The position numbers and the translations under genes are program-made. DNA of 51,326 nucleotides from Ornithomonoglobus_A sp034090805 (GTDB lineage Bacteria > Bacillota > Clostridia > UBA1381). The notes beneath the pieces are model-generated. The model was not told the origin of the DNA, did not search any database, and saw nothing but the letters and a program-made list of their open reading frames with translations. Each line of letters begins with the position of its first letter. Within the stretch, counting starts at the first letter, position 1. Positions 22,980-30,548 of this stretch are shown piece by piece. The stretch lies in the NCBI GenBank assembly GCA_034090805.1, contig JAXDRV010000042.1, positions 1 through 51,326 of the forward strand. The letters run 5' to 3'.

Positions 22980-23651
22980 ATGAAAAAATTATTAGCGAGC
23001 TTGCTCGCAGCATCACTGCTTGCAATGGGTACGGCTGCATTTGCCGCAACATATGACGTTGACGTAAACGGCGCAAATGTACCTGAGGCAAGTGGTGCGC
23101 AGACTATTTTGATTACGGTAGGGGACAAGACAGCTGCCGCTGAAATTACGGCAAAGGATATTGTTTACATTAATCAAAGTGATAGCGATACAGGTTTTGG
23201 AACTGCGGTGAAATTCTTGCTAAAAGCAGGTATTACAGCAGGAACATACACTGTTCGTACAAATACAGAGCCTAACGGAACAACCTTTACAATTTCAACA
23301 GCAGAAGCTAACGGCGAAAAGGCTATGACAGGATTACCATTAGCAAATAGCCCCGGAACACAAGCTTTTACAATGGAGAATGTAAAAATCAGTGAATATG
23401 CGTATATAGTTGTTACTTATAATGGTTATACATTAAAGTATCCTTTGAGCAAATTTAGTATTTTGTCAGGCAACTTGGATACAAATATTGCGTTTGGTTT
23501 GCAGATAACAAATGTGCCTGAGAATATTAAGGATATGGCAGTTTCACTGGCTAAGGAAAATTCAAATATTAACGTAGTTAAGCCTTCTGCTCAGACAGAA
23601 ACACCGGCAACAGAACAGGCAGAGCCGGCGACAGAGCCGGTGGCAGAATAA
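22980..23651 (+). CDS. Small secreted protein with Thr/Glu/Pro-rich tail, unknown function
   Basis: A 223-residue protein with a classical signal peptide (MKKLLASLLAASLLAMGTAAFA, residues 1-22) and a beta-rich domain (about 23-195) that I cannot place in a family. A low-complexity tail follows (TETPATEQAEPATEPVAE). No membrane anchor, SLH or sortase motif is seen, so it is released or held non-covalently. Its middle part is more AT-rich than the neighbours (AATAGC, AGTGATAGC codons). ATG 22980 is chosen because the signal peptide begins there, with GGAAAGGAA upstream. The similar tail on the proteins at 46946 and 47588 suggests a shared extracellular style. Confidence 0.75.
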   Translation: MKKLLASLLAASLLAMGTAAFAATYDVDVNGANVPEASGAQTILITVGDKTAAAEITAKDIVYINQSDSDTGFGTAVKFLLKAGITAGTYTVRTNTEPNGTTFTISTAEANGEKAMTGLPLANSPGTQAFTMENVKISEYAYIVVTYNGYTLKYPLSKFSILSGNLDTNIAFGLQITNVPENIKDMAVSLAKENSNINVVKPSAQTETPATEQAEPATEPVAE

Positions 23652-23665
23652 GGAGGTGCTGAATT

Positions 23666-23836
23666 ATGAAATATATAAAACCTGAAATAAATATAAAAAG
23701 ATTTAGCACAGAGTCAATAATTACCGTAAGCGGAGAAACGACTGCACTTCCTCCCGAACTTCAAGAATTTCAGTCTACACAAAATGCCAAGGTAGCACAG
23801 GTAAGTCTTGATGATATTCTTGCATTTAACAACTAA
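23666..23836 (+). CDS. 56-residue peptide with an IITVSG-type motif
   Basis: A short gene with the strongest ribosome site in its neighbourhood (AAGGAGGTG at 23650-23658) and 14 bases after the secreted-protein gene. The product starts MKYIKPEINIKRFSTESII and continues TVSGETTALPPELQEF. The opening (Lys-Pro-Glu, Phe, then Ser-Ile-Ile-Thr-x-Ser-Gly) resembles a widespread but uncharacterised class of small Firmicutes proteins that look like leader peptides. No cysteines are present, and no obvious peptide-maturase gene is nearby. It could be a precursor peptide or a small intracellular partner of its neighbours. Confidence 0.7.
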   Translation: MKYIKPEINIKRFSTESIITVSGETTALPPELQEFQSTQNAKVAQVSLDDILAFNN

Positions 23837-23863
23837 CACAACCAACACAGGAGGCATAACGGA

Positions 23864-24538
23864 ATGAAAATAACCTGGCTGGGACAGGCGGGACTGCTGT
23901 TTGAAACCAACGGTGTAACAATAATTGTGGATCCGTATTTATCGGACAGCGTAAAGGAAATAAATCCGAGGAATTACCGCAGAGTACCCGTTGACGAAAG
24001 CTTTTTAAAGCTTGAGCCGGACGTAATCGTGCTTACGCACGACCACCTCGACCATACCGATCCGGAAACGCTTAAGCATTATCTTAAGGAGGACGGAGGG
24101 GTGTGTGTGCTTGCATCGCAGAATGCGTGGAACGAGGTGCGCAAATTCGGCGGACTTCACAATTATGTGATGTTCAACCGTCACACTCAATGGACGGAAA
24201 AAGGGGTACGGTTTACCGCAGTCAAGGCGGAGCATTCCGACACCTGCGCTGTGGGAGTTATTATCGAGGCAGAGGGCAAAAAGTATTATATCACCGGCGA
24301 TACGCTGTATAACAGCGATATTTTTGAGGATTTGCCCGATGATATAGATTACGTGTTTTTGCCGATAAACGGAGTCGGAAACAACATGAATTTTGAGGAC
24401 GGAAAGCGTTTTTGCGAAAAAATCGGCGCAAAAGCGATACCGCTGCACTGCGGTCTGTTCGACAATATCGACATGAACGGCTTCGGCTACGATAATAAAA
24501 CAGTTCCCGAATTTTATCGGGAAATAGTAATAGAATAG
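23864..24538 (+). CDS. UlaG-like metallo-beta-lactamase-fold hydrolase
   Basis: A 224-residue cytoplasmic metal-dependent hydrolase. The metal motif THDHLDH near residue 57 is intact, with further ligands in EHSDT near 126 and TGDT near 147 and a late His in PLHCG near 200. The opening KITWLGQAGLLFET and the PYLSDS block match the L-ascorbate-6-phosphate lactonase (UlaG)-related branch. That branch includes many proteins of unknown substrate, and no ascorbate genes are nearby, so lactonase activity is not claimed. It follows the 56-residue peptide gene by 27 bases and ends at a terminator. Confidence 0.85.
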   Translation: MKITWLGQAGLLFETNGVTIIVDPYLSDSVKEINPRNYRRVPVDESFLKLEPDVIVLTHDHLDHTDPETLKHYLKEDGGVCVLASQNAWNEVRKFGGLHNYVMFNRHTQWTEKGVRFTAVKAEHSDTCAVGVIIEAEGKKYYITGDTLYNSDIFEDLPDDIDYVFLPINGVGNNMNFEDGKRFCEKIGAKAIPLHCGLFDNIDMNGFGYDNKTVPEFYREIVIE

Positions 24539-24550
24539 TATTACAGGCAA

Positions 24551-24583
24551 TAGGGCATCTCGCATTGAGATGCCCTAATTTTG
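24551..24583 (+). terminator. Hairpin terminator
   Basis: TAGGGCATCTC/GAGATGCCCTA forms an 11-bp perfect stem with a 5-base loop, followed by ATTTTG. The T-run is short. Confidence 0.75.
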
Positions 24584-24592
24584 CATAGCCGA

Positions 24593-24697
24593 CTGTAAAA
24601 TGTCGGTTTGGAATTTGAAAGTGTTTCCGAATTTATTTGTATTCGCATATCCCTTTCGGAAATTTGTCGGAATAAACTCAAAAACACTCTCAAATTA
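24593..24697 (-). repeat. R1 repeat element, copy 5 (inverted-repeat module only)
   Basis: It begins TGTAAAATGTCGGTTTGG, followed by a diverged left arm (GAATTTGAAAGTGTTTCC) and a well kept right arm (ACTCAAAAACACTCTCAAAT, ending 24695). The GC hairpin module is missing. It lies upstream of hemA. Confidence 0.75.
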
Positions 24698-24753
24698 AAA
24701 TGAAAGCTTGAATTTTACAATATCCTATAATTTTACATTAAAGGAGCAAATTT

Positions 24754-25746
24754 ATGTCAAACATCAACAATTCCGAGCCGAGTATACAGCTGATGTCGGT
24801 CAGCCATGAAACCGCGCCTCTTGAAATACGCAGAAAGCTTGCCTTAACACGTGAAAAGCAGCGGCGGCTGTCGGAGACGCTTTTTAATCGGGGAATATGC
24901 TCCGTGGTGCTTTGCACCTGCAACAGATTTGAGGTTTACACCTCGTCGGCTGCGGATATAAGCGGCGAAATCCTTGCTTTTTCGGCGTGCGGAGAGGACG
25001 AGCTCAAGCGGTATTCCGAGATAAAGTGCGGATATAATGCGCTGCGGCATTTGTTTGAAACGGCTGCGGGACTGCGTTCGATGGTTTTGGGTGAGGATCA
25101 GATTCTCGGACAGATAAAGACTGCCGCCGAAACGGCGAGAGAGGGCGGCTTTACCGATGCGGAGCTTAACACCGCCTTTCGCCTTGCAGTGACCTCGGCA
25201 AAGAGAATAAAGACGGACACGCTCCTTTCAAAAACGCCTGTTTCCGTAGCCGGAACAGGCTTAAAGGCGGCACGGAGCATTTTGGGTAAAATCGAGTCGG
25301 TGCTTATAATAGGCGCGGGCGGCGGCATAGGATCGATAATTTTAAAGGATTTGATAAATACGTGCAGCATATCGGCAACCGTCCGCAAAAACGGTTCAAC
25401 GGAGCTTCCGGACGGAGTGACTTCTGTTGATTACGAAAAAAGATACGATTACATTGACGGCGCAGATTTGATAGTAAGCGCCACATCTGCTCCGCACATA
25501 GTGTTGAGCGGTGAAAAAATGAATTTAAAAACGAAGAAAAAGCGTGTGTTTCTCGACCTCGCCGTCCCTCCGGACATGGACATAGAGGAAAGCGAGGACA
25601 GCGTTTATATAAATATAGACGGCTTAAAGGAGATTGCTGTCCAAAACAACAAAAAGCGTATCAGCGAGGCAAAAAAGGCAGAGCCTATAATCGAGAGATA
25701 CATGAATGAATACAGTACATGGCTTGAAAAAAGGAGAATAATGTGA
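24754..25746 (+). CDS. hemA: Glutamyl-tRNA reductase
   Basis: HemA reduces the glutamate on Glu-tRNA to glutamate-1-semialdehyde, the committed step of the C5 tetrapyrrole route. The nucleophile is Cys56 in LCTCNRFEVY; GLRSMVLGEDQILGQ (near residue 105) and the NADPH-binding GAGGGIG (near 188) are conserved. At 330 residues it is shorter than the roughly 420 of most bacterial forms and lacks much of the C-terminal dimerisation domain. RBS AAAGGAG precedes ATG 24754. Its last codons and stop (25744-25746) lie inside the terminal repeat of an R3 element. No glutamate-semialdehyde aminomutase gene (hemL) is in the window. Confidence 0.93.
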   Translation: MSNINNSEPSIQLMSVSHETAPLEIRRKLALTREKQRRLSETLFNRGICSVVLCTCNRFEVYTSSAADISGEILAFSACGEDELKRYSEIKCGYNALRHLFETAAGLRSMVLGEDQILGQIKTAAETAREGGFTDAELNTAFRLAVTSAKRIKTDTLLSKTPVSVAGTGLKAARSILGKIESVLIIGAGGGIGSIILKDLINTCSISATVRKNGSTELPDGVTSVDYEKRYDYIDGADLIVSATSAPHIVLSGEKMNLKTKKKRVFLDLAVPPDMDIEESEDSVYINIDGLKEIAVQNNKKRISEAKKAEPIIERYMNEYSTWLEKRRIM

Positions 25747-25905
25747 AAAATACACAGCGCATCTCACCTCCTTTCGAGATTTGGAGTATACACATACGCC
25801 GTCATCCCTCAAGAAGGCAATCTGCACTCGCCGCCAAGAAGGGCGGACGCACGGAGTGCGGCTTTTGCAAAGCAAAAGTGATGACAAGTGTCTTTTCCAC
25901 ATTAT
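25738..25905. repeat. R3 foldback element between hemA and hemC
   Basis: The terminal repeat ATAATGTGAAAAATACAC at 25738-25755 is matched, with two differences, by GTGTCTTTTCCACATTAT at 25888-25905. The inner part holds GCTTTTGC/GCAAAAGT and GCACTCGCC..GGAGTGC hairpins. It contains the hemA stop codon. Directly after it come GCCGCCGC/GGCGGCGG and GGAGGG, which supply the hemC ribosome site. Confidence 0.75.
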
Positions 25906-25944
25906 GATTTGAGCCGCCGCACGGCGGCGGAACGGAGGGTTATT

Positions 25945-26784
25945 ATGACTATAAAAATCGGAACAAGGCGCAGTCCTTTGGCGATGCGTCAGGCGCAGCT
26001 TGTGCGGCTTGAGCTGCAAAGATGTTTTCCGAGGGAGAGCTTTGAGCTTGTTCCCGTTGTCACCGAGGGTGACATAGACCGCACAAGTGAGCTGAAAAGC
26101 TTCGGCGGGAGAGGGATATTTATAAAGGAGCTTGAAAAGGAGCTTTTAAGCGGCGGGATAGACATGGCGGTTCATTCGGCGAAGGATATGCCCACAGAGC
26201 TGCCGGACGGACTGAAAATCGGAGCGGCTCTGCGCAGAGGTGCACACGAGGACGTGCTTGTTATGCGGAGCGGTGGCGGTGCGGTAAATATTATCGGCAC
26301 AGGCTCGCCCAGACGTGCGGTGCAGATTTTGAAAATGTATCCCAAAGCGCAGATAAAACCGATACGGGGCAACATTGAAACACGTCTTAATGCGTTAAAA
26401 AACGGCTCTTACGATGCGGTTATCATGGCAAAGGCGGCGATTGAGCGGCTTGAAATATGTGATACGGAAATAAAGGTCGTGGTGCTTGATGATTTTGTGA
26501 GTGCGGCAGGTCAGGGGATAATAGCCGTTGAGGTAAAATGCGGCGGTATGGACGGCTTTACGGCGGCTATAAACGACAGCGACACGATGACGGCTCTGAC
26601 GGCGGAGCGTGAATTTCTGCGTGCGAGCGGCGGCGGCTGCCACACTGCGGCGGGAGCGTATGCACGTGTCAAAAAGGGAGTTATAACCATGGAAACCATG
26701 ACGGAAAAGGACGGAAAGCTTATATTTAAAAGCGGCGAGGGCAGTGATCCCGTTGAGCTGGGAAGGAGATTGGCAAATGAGTAA
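25945..26784 (+). CDS. hemC: Hydroxymethylbilane synthase (porphobilinogen deaminase)
   Basis: HemC polymerises four porphobilinogens to the linear tetrapyrrole. The 279-residue length is slightly below the usual 300-310. Family blocks are present: IGTRRSPLAMRQAQLV at the N-terminus, HSAKDMPTELPDG near residue 77, and GTGSPRRAVQ near 119. The dipyrromethane cofactor Cys is in GGGCHTAAGAYARV near 231. ATG 25945 is chosen because GGAGGG at 25934-25939 is well placed and the preceding in-frame codons lie in the repeat-derived hairpin. The stop overlaps the start of the next gene by 8 bases. Confidence 0.94.
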   Translation: MTIKIGTRRSPLAMRQAQLVRLELQRCFPRESFELVPVVTEGDIDRTSELKSFGGRGIFIKELEKELLSGGIDMAVHSAKDMPTELPDGLKIGAALRRGAHEDVLVMRSGGGAVNIIGTGSPRRAVQILKMYPKAQIKPIRGNIETRLNALKNGSYDAVIMAKAAIERLEICDTEIKVVVLDDFVSAAGQGIIAVEVKCGGMDGFTAAINDSDTMTALTAEREFLRASGGGCHTAAGAYARVKKGVITMETMTEKDGKLIFKSGEGSDPVELGRRLANE

Positions 26785-28105
26785 GGTGTATCTTGCCGGA
26801 GCGGGACCGTGGGACGAGCGGCTTGTGACGGAGGGGTGCGAGAGCGTTTTAAGGCTTGCCGATACGGTGGTATACGACAATCTTGTGAACCCGTCAATTC
26901 TGCGTTATGCTCCCGATGCGGAGTTGATTTATGCCGGAAAGCGGGCGGGAAATCACCACTTGCCGCAGGAGGAGATAAACGCTCTTTTGGTGCGCCTTGC
27001 CAAGGAGGGCAAGACGGTTGTGCGGCTCAAGGGCGGTGATCCGTATGTGTTCGGCAGAGGCGGCGAGGAGGCACGCGCGCTTATCGACAACGGAGTTGAT
27101 TTTGAGGTGATAAGCGGTGTTTCGTCGTGTTACGGCGTTCCGTCCTCAGCGGGGATTGCGGTCACGAACAGAGAATACTCCTCGTCTTTCCATGTGTTTG
27201 CAGGTCATGGGGAGATTGATTTCAAGACGGCTGCGGCGGCAAAGGGAACGCTTGTGTTTCTGATGGGAAAATCGTCTTTGGGCAGAATTGCGGAGGAGCT
27301 TATCAAAAACGGAAAATCTCCGGGCGAAAGGTGCGCCGTGATTTCCGAGGGGACGTCATCACGTGAAAAATGCGTGTCGGGAACGCTTGAGGATATAGCC
27401 GAAAAGGCCGCACAGCTGCCAACACCGGCGGTGATAGTTGTCGGTGAGGCTGCCGGGAATATCCTATCACCCAAGGAAAAATCGGGAAAGAGAATCATTG
27501 TTGCCGGTAAGGTGGAAACTCTCGGAGGTCTGCATGAGAGCGGAGCGGATATTCTGCGGATACCGCTTATAAAATCAAGGCGGCTGACGGAGGTTAAAAG
27601 CGTTGATTTTAACGGATTTAATCTTATTGCGTTTGCAAGCCGTGAGGGCGTGAGAGCGTTTTTTGATTATATCGGCGATGTGAGGAAAATCGGTCATGTG
27701 AAATACATTGCCGCAGCAGGCAATGCAACGGCGGCGGAGCTTAAGCGTTACGGAATCGCGGCTGATATTGTGCCGAAAAAAGTCGGTGCGGCGGGGATTT
27801 TGGAGGAGATAGGCAGGCTGACGGATAAAATAAGTGCGCTGCTGCCGTGTTCGGTGCAGAGTCCTCCGACACTGTGCGAGGGACTGCGGAGTGCGGGAGC
27901 GTATGCCGAGCGGCTTGAGCTTTATTCGACCGAGGCGGATTTTTCGAGAAAGGAGCTGCTTAACCTTTACGAGAAAACGGCGGACAGCATAATCCTGACA
28001 AGCCCTACGTGCGTTGACGCATTTATGGCGATGACGGAGGGTACAAATGCCGAATTGAGGGCGATAGGCGGCACAACGGAACGATATTTGAAAAATTTCG
28101 TATAA
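26777..28105 (+). CDS. cobA/hemD: Uroporphyrinogen-III C-methyltransferase / uroporphyrinogen-III synthase fusion
   Basis: A 442-residue bifunctional enzyme: residues 1-235 are a SUMT (CobA) methylase and residues about 240-442 a HemD synthase, so it closes uroporphyrinogen III and methylates it to precorrin-2. SUMT blocks are clear (VVRLKGGDPYVFGRGGEE near 83, GVSSCYGVPSSAGI near 117). Two oddities: the N-terminal loop usually GPGDPxLLT reads GAGPWDERLVT, and the HemD part ends at LRAIGGTTERYLKNFV, about 25 residues short of the usual end. GGAAGGAG at 26761-26768 and the ATGAGTAA overlap with hemC fix the start at 26777. The fusion is common in Clostridia. Confidence 0.9.
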   Translation: MSKVYLAGAGPWDERLVTEGCESVLRLADTVVYDNLVNPSILRYAPDAELIYAGKRAGNHHLPQEEINALLVRLAKEGKTVVRLKGGDPYVFGRGGEEARALIDNGVDFEVISGVSSCYGVPSSAGIAVTNREYSSSFHVFAGHGEIDFKTAAAAKGTLVFLMGKSSLGRIAEELIKNGKSPGERCAVISEGTSSREKCVSGTLEDIAEKAAQLPTPAVIVVGEAAGNILSPKEKSGKRIIVAGKVETLGGLHESGADILRIPLIKSRRLTEVKSVDFNGFNLIAFASREGVRAFFDYIGDVRKIGHVKYIAAAGNATAAELKRYGIAADIVPKKVGAAGILEEIGRLTDKISALLPCSVQSPPTLCEGLRSAGAYAERLELYSTEADFSRKELLNLYEKTADSIILTSPTCVDAFMAMTEGTNAELRAIGGTTERYLKNFV

Positions 28106-28173
28106 TGACATACAAAATTATTGTACAGTTTTTGTGCAAATCAGATAATTAGATAAAAATTTATCAAATACTC

Positions 28174-28202
28174 TTGTATATTTCGGAATTTTGAGGTAAA
28201 AT
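28174..28202 (+). promoter_or_regulatory. Promoter of the GAPDH gene
   Basis: TTGTAT at 28174-28179, a 17-base spacer, TAAAAT at 28197-28202. A strong AGGAGG at 28245-28250 follows. Confidence 0.7.
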
Positions 28203-28259
28203 AATGTAAAGGGTTTTGTACCCGAAAAAATATATATATTTTTTAGGAGGAAATTCAAA

Positions 28260-29273
28260 ATGGCAGTTAAAGTTGCAATTAACGGTTTTGGACGTATCGG
28301 ACGTCTTGCATTCAGACAGATGTTCGGCGCAGAGGGCTATGAAGTTGTTGCTATCAACGACCTTACAAGCCCCAAGATGCTTGCACATCTATTAAAGTAT
28401 GATTCATCACAGGGTAAGTATGCTCTTGCAGACAAGGTTACCGCAGGTGAGGATTCGATCACGGTTGACGGTAAGGAAATCAAGATCTACGCATTCCCCG
28501 ACGCTAACAATTGTCCGTGGGGCGAGCTTGATGTTGACGTTGTTCTTGAGTGCTCAGGCTTCTACACATCAAAGGCTAAGGCACAGGCTCACATCAACGC
28601 AGGTGCAAAGAAGGTTGTTATCTCAGCTCCGGCAGGAAACGATCTTCCCACAATCGTTTACAACGTAAACCACGAAACATTAAAGGCAGAGGATACAATC
28701 ATTTCGGCTGCTTCGTGTACAACAAACTGTCTGGCTCCGATGGCTGACGCACTTAACAAGTACGCTCCCATTCAGTCGGGTATCATGTGCACAATTCACG
28801 CTTATACAGGCGACCAGATGACTCTTGACGGTCCCCAGAGAAAGGGCGACTTAAGACGTTCAAGAGCTGCTGCTGTTAATATCGTTCCCAACTCGACAGG
28901 TGCTGCAAAGGCTATCGGTCTTGTTATCCCCGAGCTTAACGGCAAGCTTATCGGTTCGGCTCAGAGAGTTCCCACACCGACAGGCTCAACAACAATCCTT
29001 ACGGCTGTTGTTAAGGGTGATGTTACAAAGGAAGGCATCAACGCTGCAATGAAGGCTGCTGCTAACGAGTCCTACGGCTACAACGAGGACGAGATAGTTT
29101 CATCGGATATAGTTGGTATGAGATACGGTTCGCTGTTTGACGCAACTCAGACAATGGTAGCTGAGATAGGCGATGGTCTGTACGAGGTTCAGGTTGTATC
29201 GTGGTACGACAACGAGAACTCATACACATCACAGATGGTAAGAACAATCAAGTACTTCGCAGAGCTTGCGTAA
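28260..29273 (+). CDS. gap: Glyceraldehyde-3-phosphate dehydrogenase
   Basis: The phosphorylating GAPDH of glycolysis, 337 residues. The NAD-binding start VKVAINGFGRIGRLAFRQMF, the active-site Cys in ISAASCTTNCLAP near residue 155, the catalytic His in CTIHAYTGDQ near 182 and WYDNENSYTSQMVRT at the end are all canonical. The codon choice (AAG, AAC, GTT, GCT) is strongly biased, as expected for a highly expressed gene. It stands alone: the other lower-glycolysis genes often linked to gap in Firmicutes are not downstream. A bidirectional terminator follows. Confidence 0.97.
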   Translation: MAVKVAINGFGRIGRLAFRQMFGAEGYEVVAINDLTSPKMLAHLLKYDSSQGKYALADKVTAGEDSITVDGKEIKIYAFPDANNCPWGELDVDVVLECSGFYTSKAKAQAHINAGAKKVVISAPAGNDLPTIVYNVNHETLKAEDTIISAASCTTNCLAPMADALNKYAPIQSGIMCTIHAYTGDQMTLDGPQRKGDLRRSRAAAVNIVPNSTGAAKAIGLVIPELNGKLIGSAQRVPTPTGSTTILTAVVKGDVTKEGINAAMKAAANESYGYNEDEIVSSDIVGMRYGSLFDATQTMVAEIGDGLYEVQVVSWYDNENSYTSQMVRTIKYFAELA

Positions 29274-29283
29274 GCTTTGACTT

Positions 29284-29315
29284 AAAAAGGACTTGCCTTA
29301 CGGCGAGTCCTTTTT
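29284..29315. terminator. Bidirectional terminator between gap and the AraC gene
   Basis: AAAAAGGACT-GCC and GGC-AGTCCTTTTT form a symmetric stem with runs of A on one side and T on the other, so it can stop transcription from both convergent genes. It overlaps the last codons of the minus-strand gene. Confidence 0.88.
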
Positions 29316-30131
29316 CGATGCTTTAATTTTTTTCATTTCCTTGGGTGATATGCCGAATTTTGCGGAAAACAGCTTTGAAAAAGCCGACTGATCGTCGTAG
29401 CCTACGGCGGCGGCCGCTTCGGCAACGCTCATGCGCCCCTCAAGGAGTATGTTTTTTGCACGGCGGAGCTTATAGTCTATCACGTAATCACGGGGGCTTT
29501 TTCCCTCGTATTCCTCGAACAGGCGGTAAAGATATGACCGCTCAATGCCTATGTTGCGGCAAATATCGCTTATGCGGATTTTTTTGTTGAGATTGATGTA
29601 CACATAATTTTTCGCCATTTCCACATACGTGCGCCCCGGGCTGCCGGATTGCTGTATTTCGGCGTCCGAGTTTTCCTCCATGACGGAAAGCAGACGCAGA
29701 CATTCGCTCATTCCGATAAACGAAATATCCCCCGCAAATACAGAGGCGTATGTGTTTATCAGCGAGGTGATACATTCCTCCACCGCTTTCGGATTTAACG
29801 GATTGAAAATCGGGTTATCGATGCTGAGACCGCACCGCTGCAAAAACTTTTCCGCAGTTGAGCCGCATATCTCAAACCATTTATAATACCACGGGTCATG
29901 AGAGTCGGCCTCGTAGTAGATGTCACGCTCGTTTGTAATCAAAAATGCCTGTCCTTTTCCGAGCTTGTATTCACTGCCGCCGCAGACGTATCTGCCCTTT
30001 CCGGAGCATATAAAATGAATAAGATAGCCGCTGCGGTCAAAAACCCCAAAGGAATGACCCGGAGCGCATCTTTGTTCTCCCATCTGCACAAGCTTAAGGT
30101 CTATTTTGTTTTCCAAAGGATAACAGTCCAT
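29298..30131 (-). CDS. AraC-family transcriptional regulator
   Basis: A 277-residue regulator with an N-terminal cupin-like sensor domain (about residues 1-150, HSFGVFDRSGYLIHFICSGKG) and a C-terminal double helix-turn-helix (about 170-270; IRISDICRNIGIERSYLYRLF and AVGYDDQSAFSKLFSAKFGISP). It is divergent from the alpha-galactosidase gene, so it most likely senses an alpha-galactoside or galactose and controls that gene; this is inference from position. The spacer between them, 30132-30548, is largely taken up by an R1 repeat. Confidence 0.88.
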   Translation of the reverse strand: MDCYPLENKIDLKLVQMGEQRCAPGHSFGVFDRSGYLIHFICSGKGRYVCGGSEYKLGKGQAFLITNERDIYYEADSHDPWYYKWFEICGSTAEKFLQRCGLSIDNPIFNPLNPKAVEECITSLINTYASVFAGDISFIGMSECLRLLSVMEENSDAEIQQSGSPGRTYVEMAKNYVYINLNKKIRISDICRNIGIERSYLYRLFEEYEGKSPRDYVIDYKLRRAKNILLEGRMSVAEAAAAVGYDDQSAFSKLFSAKFGISPKEMKKIKASKKDSP

Positions 30132-30284
30132 AAATCAGCACCTCCCGCCGATGATATAAAATCAATTATATTATACAACATAAATACAAAAAAAGTCAAC
30201 AATTTTCTATAGACAACAGCGGAATTTTATATTAGACTGATATTAACAATAACAGGTGCTTGTGAAATTTAAATTACTGTCGCT

Positions 30285-30498
30285 GAATTTGAGATATTTC
30301 TGATTACGGGGCGGCAGGGACACCGCCCCCTGCACACCCTCACTCCGTTCGGGAACCCGCCGAAACTCAATCATAAACATCACAAATTCTTTCAAGGCTG
30401 AAACAATTTGCGAGATTTGAGAGTGTTTTTGAGTTTGTTCGGACGAGTTACCGCAAGGGATGTTTGAGTCTGAATAAACTCAAAAATACTCTCAAATC
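30285..30498 (+). repeat. R1 repeat element, copy 2 (both modules)
   Basis: It has the same order as copy 1: GAATTTGAGATATTTCTGAT, the GGGGCGG/CCGCCCC hairpin near 30308-30330, CGCCGAAACTCAATCATAAA, and the long inverted repeat 30413-30498. It fills most of the divergent spacer between the AraC gene and the alpha-galactosidase. The remainder, 30132-30284, is AT-rich; no operator was recognised. Confidence 0.88.
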
Positions 30499-30548
30499 AA
30501 AAATATATATTTCGCAAATGCCTGATAAAACCGAAAGGAGCAAATACA

